From Verrucomicrobiia bacterium (GTDB lineage Bacteria; Verrucomicrobiota; Verrucomicrobiia; Limisphaerales; DSYF01), in contig DASTWL010000075.1 of the NCBI GenBank assembly GCA_035765895.1, forward strand, positions 1 to 57,410: 57,410 nt of DNA. The letters are read 5' to 3'. The notes under the pieces are model-generated. The model was not told where the DNA came from. It saw only the letters and a list, made by a program, of their open reading frames with translations, and ran no database searches. The position numbers and the translations under genes were made by a program. Shown here piece by piece: positions 57,367-57,410 of the stretch. How positions within the stretch are numbered: position 1 is the first letter of the stretch; every line of letters starts with the position of its first letter.

Positions 57367-57410
57367 TTACGGCCGCGGTTGCAAACCGGCCAGGCGGCGC
57401 GAGATGCGCG
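57367..57410 (-). CDS. Possible C-terminal end of a downstream minus-strand gene (partial)
   Basis: Reading the minus strand from the window edge, a frame encodes RISRRLAGLQPRP and stops at TAA (57367-57369). It is upstream of the hybrid kinase in that orientation and could be the tail of the preceding gene. Thirteen codons are too few to be sure. Confidence 0.25.
   Translation of the reverse strand, partial: RISRRLAGLQPRP

Overview
The window reads as a high-GC (about 60% or more) bacterial chromosome segment, most likely from the Verrucomicrobiota (Pedosphaera/Limisphaerales-like). Pointers to that group are a short secreted protein ending in a VPDGG-type C-terminal sorting signal, a DUF1800/DUF1501 pair, a prepilin-like protein with a C-terminal ADGH motif, HEAT-repeat and RCC1-repeat secreted proteins, Tat-signal oxidoreductases, and weak or absent Shine-Dalgarno sites at many starts. 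The assignment rests on family knowledge and is not a phylogenetic test.

Layout. 1-7.7 kb: end of an unknown gene, a GT2 glycosyltransferase, glnE, a divergent pair (walJ-like MBL hydrolase and SpoU methyltransferase on the minus strand) and rpoN. 7.9-12.3 kb: VPDGG-CTERM protein, then a minus-strand parB-pfkB-def operon and a divergent DUF309 gene. 12.3-23 kb, plus strand: DUF1800-DUF1501, tilS-ftsH, rpe-phosphohexomutase (coupled by a GTGA overlap), a receiver protein, lepB with a clear rho-independent terminator, and an M14-like amidohydrolase. 22.9-26.3 kb, minus strand: a hemerythrin-like protein and gcvP. 26.4-30.5 kb: a small-membrane-protein/prepilin/HEAT/ABC-transporter operon. 30.7-38.1 kb: gyrB, a Phd/PIN toxin-antitoxin pair, gyrA and an FHA-receiver-PATAN signalling protein. 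38.1-43.4 kb, minus strand: leuD, RCC1 protein, GH20 hexosaminidase, pdxH and an unknown gene. 43.5-49.4 kb: Tat aldo/keto reductase, orphan ABC-2 permease, DUF4337 protein, STN-subtilisin fusion and FAH hydrolase. 49.4-50.05 kb: a non-coding array of short hairpins. 50.05-52.2 kb: a low-GC two-gene cassette (HNH-type protein plus Ser/Thr kinase). 52.3-57.3 kb: proS, a CPBP protease and a hybrid histidine kinase.

Most genes are housekeeping: nitrogen control (glnE, rpoN), one-carbon and B6 metabolism (gcvP, pdxH), topology (gyrA/gyrB), translation (tilS, def, proS), and envelope quality control (ftsH, lepB). Accessory content sits in a few places: the TA module wedged between gyrB and gyrA, the kinase-HNH cassette beside the hairpin array, and two palindromic elements that have apparently inserted into coding sequence in frame (glnE and the GH20 gene). 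The hairpin array, the coding-sequence insertions and the kinase-HNH cassette are the strongest candidates for something not yet described.
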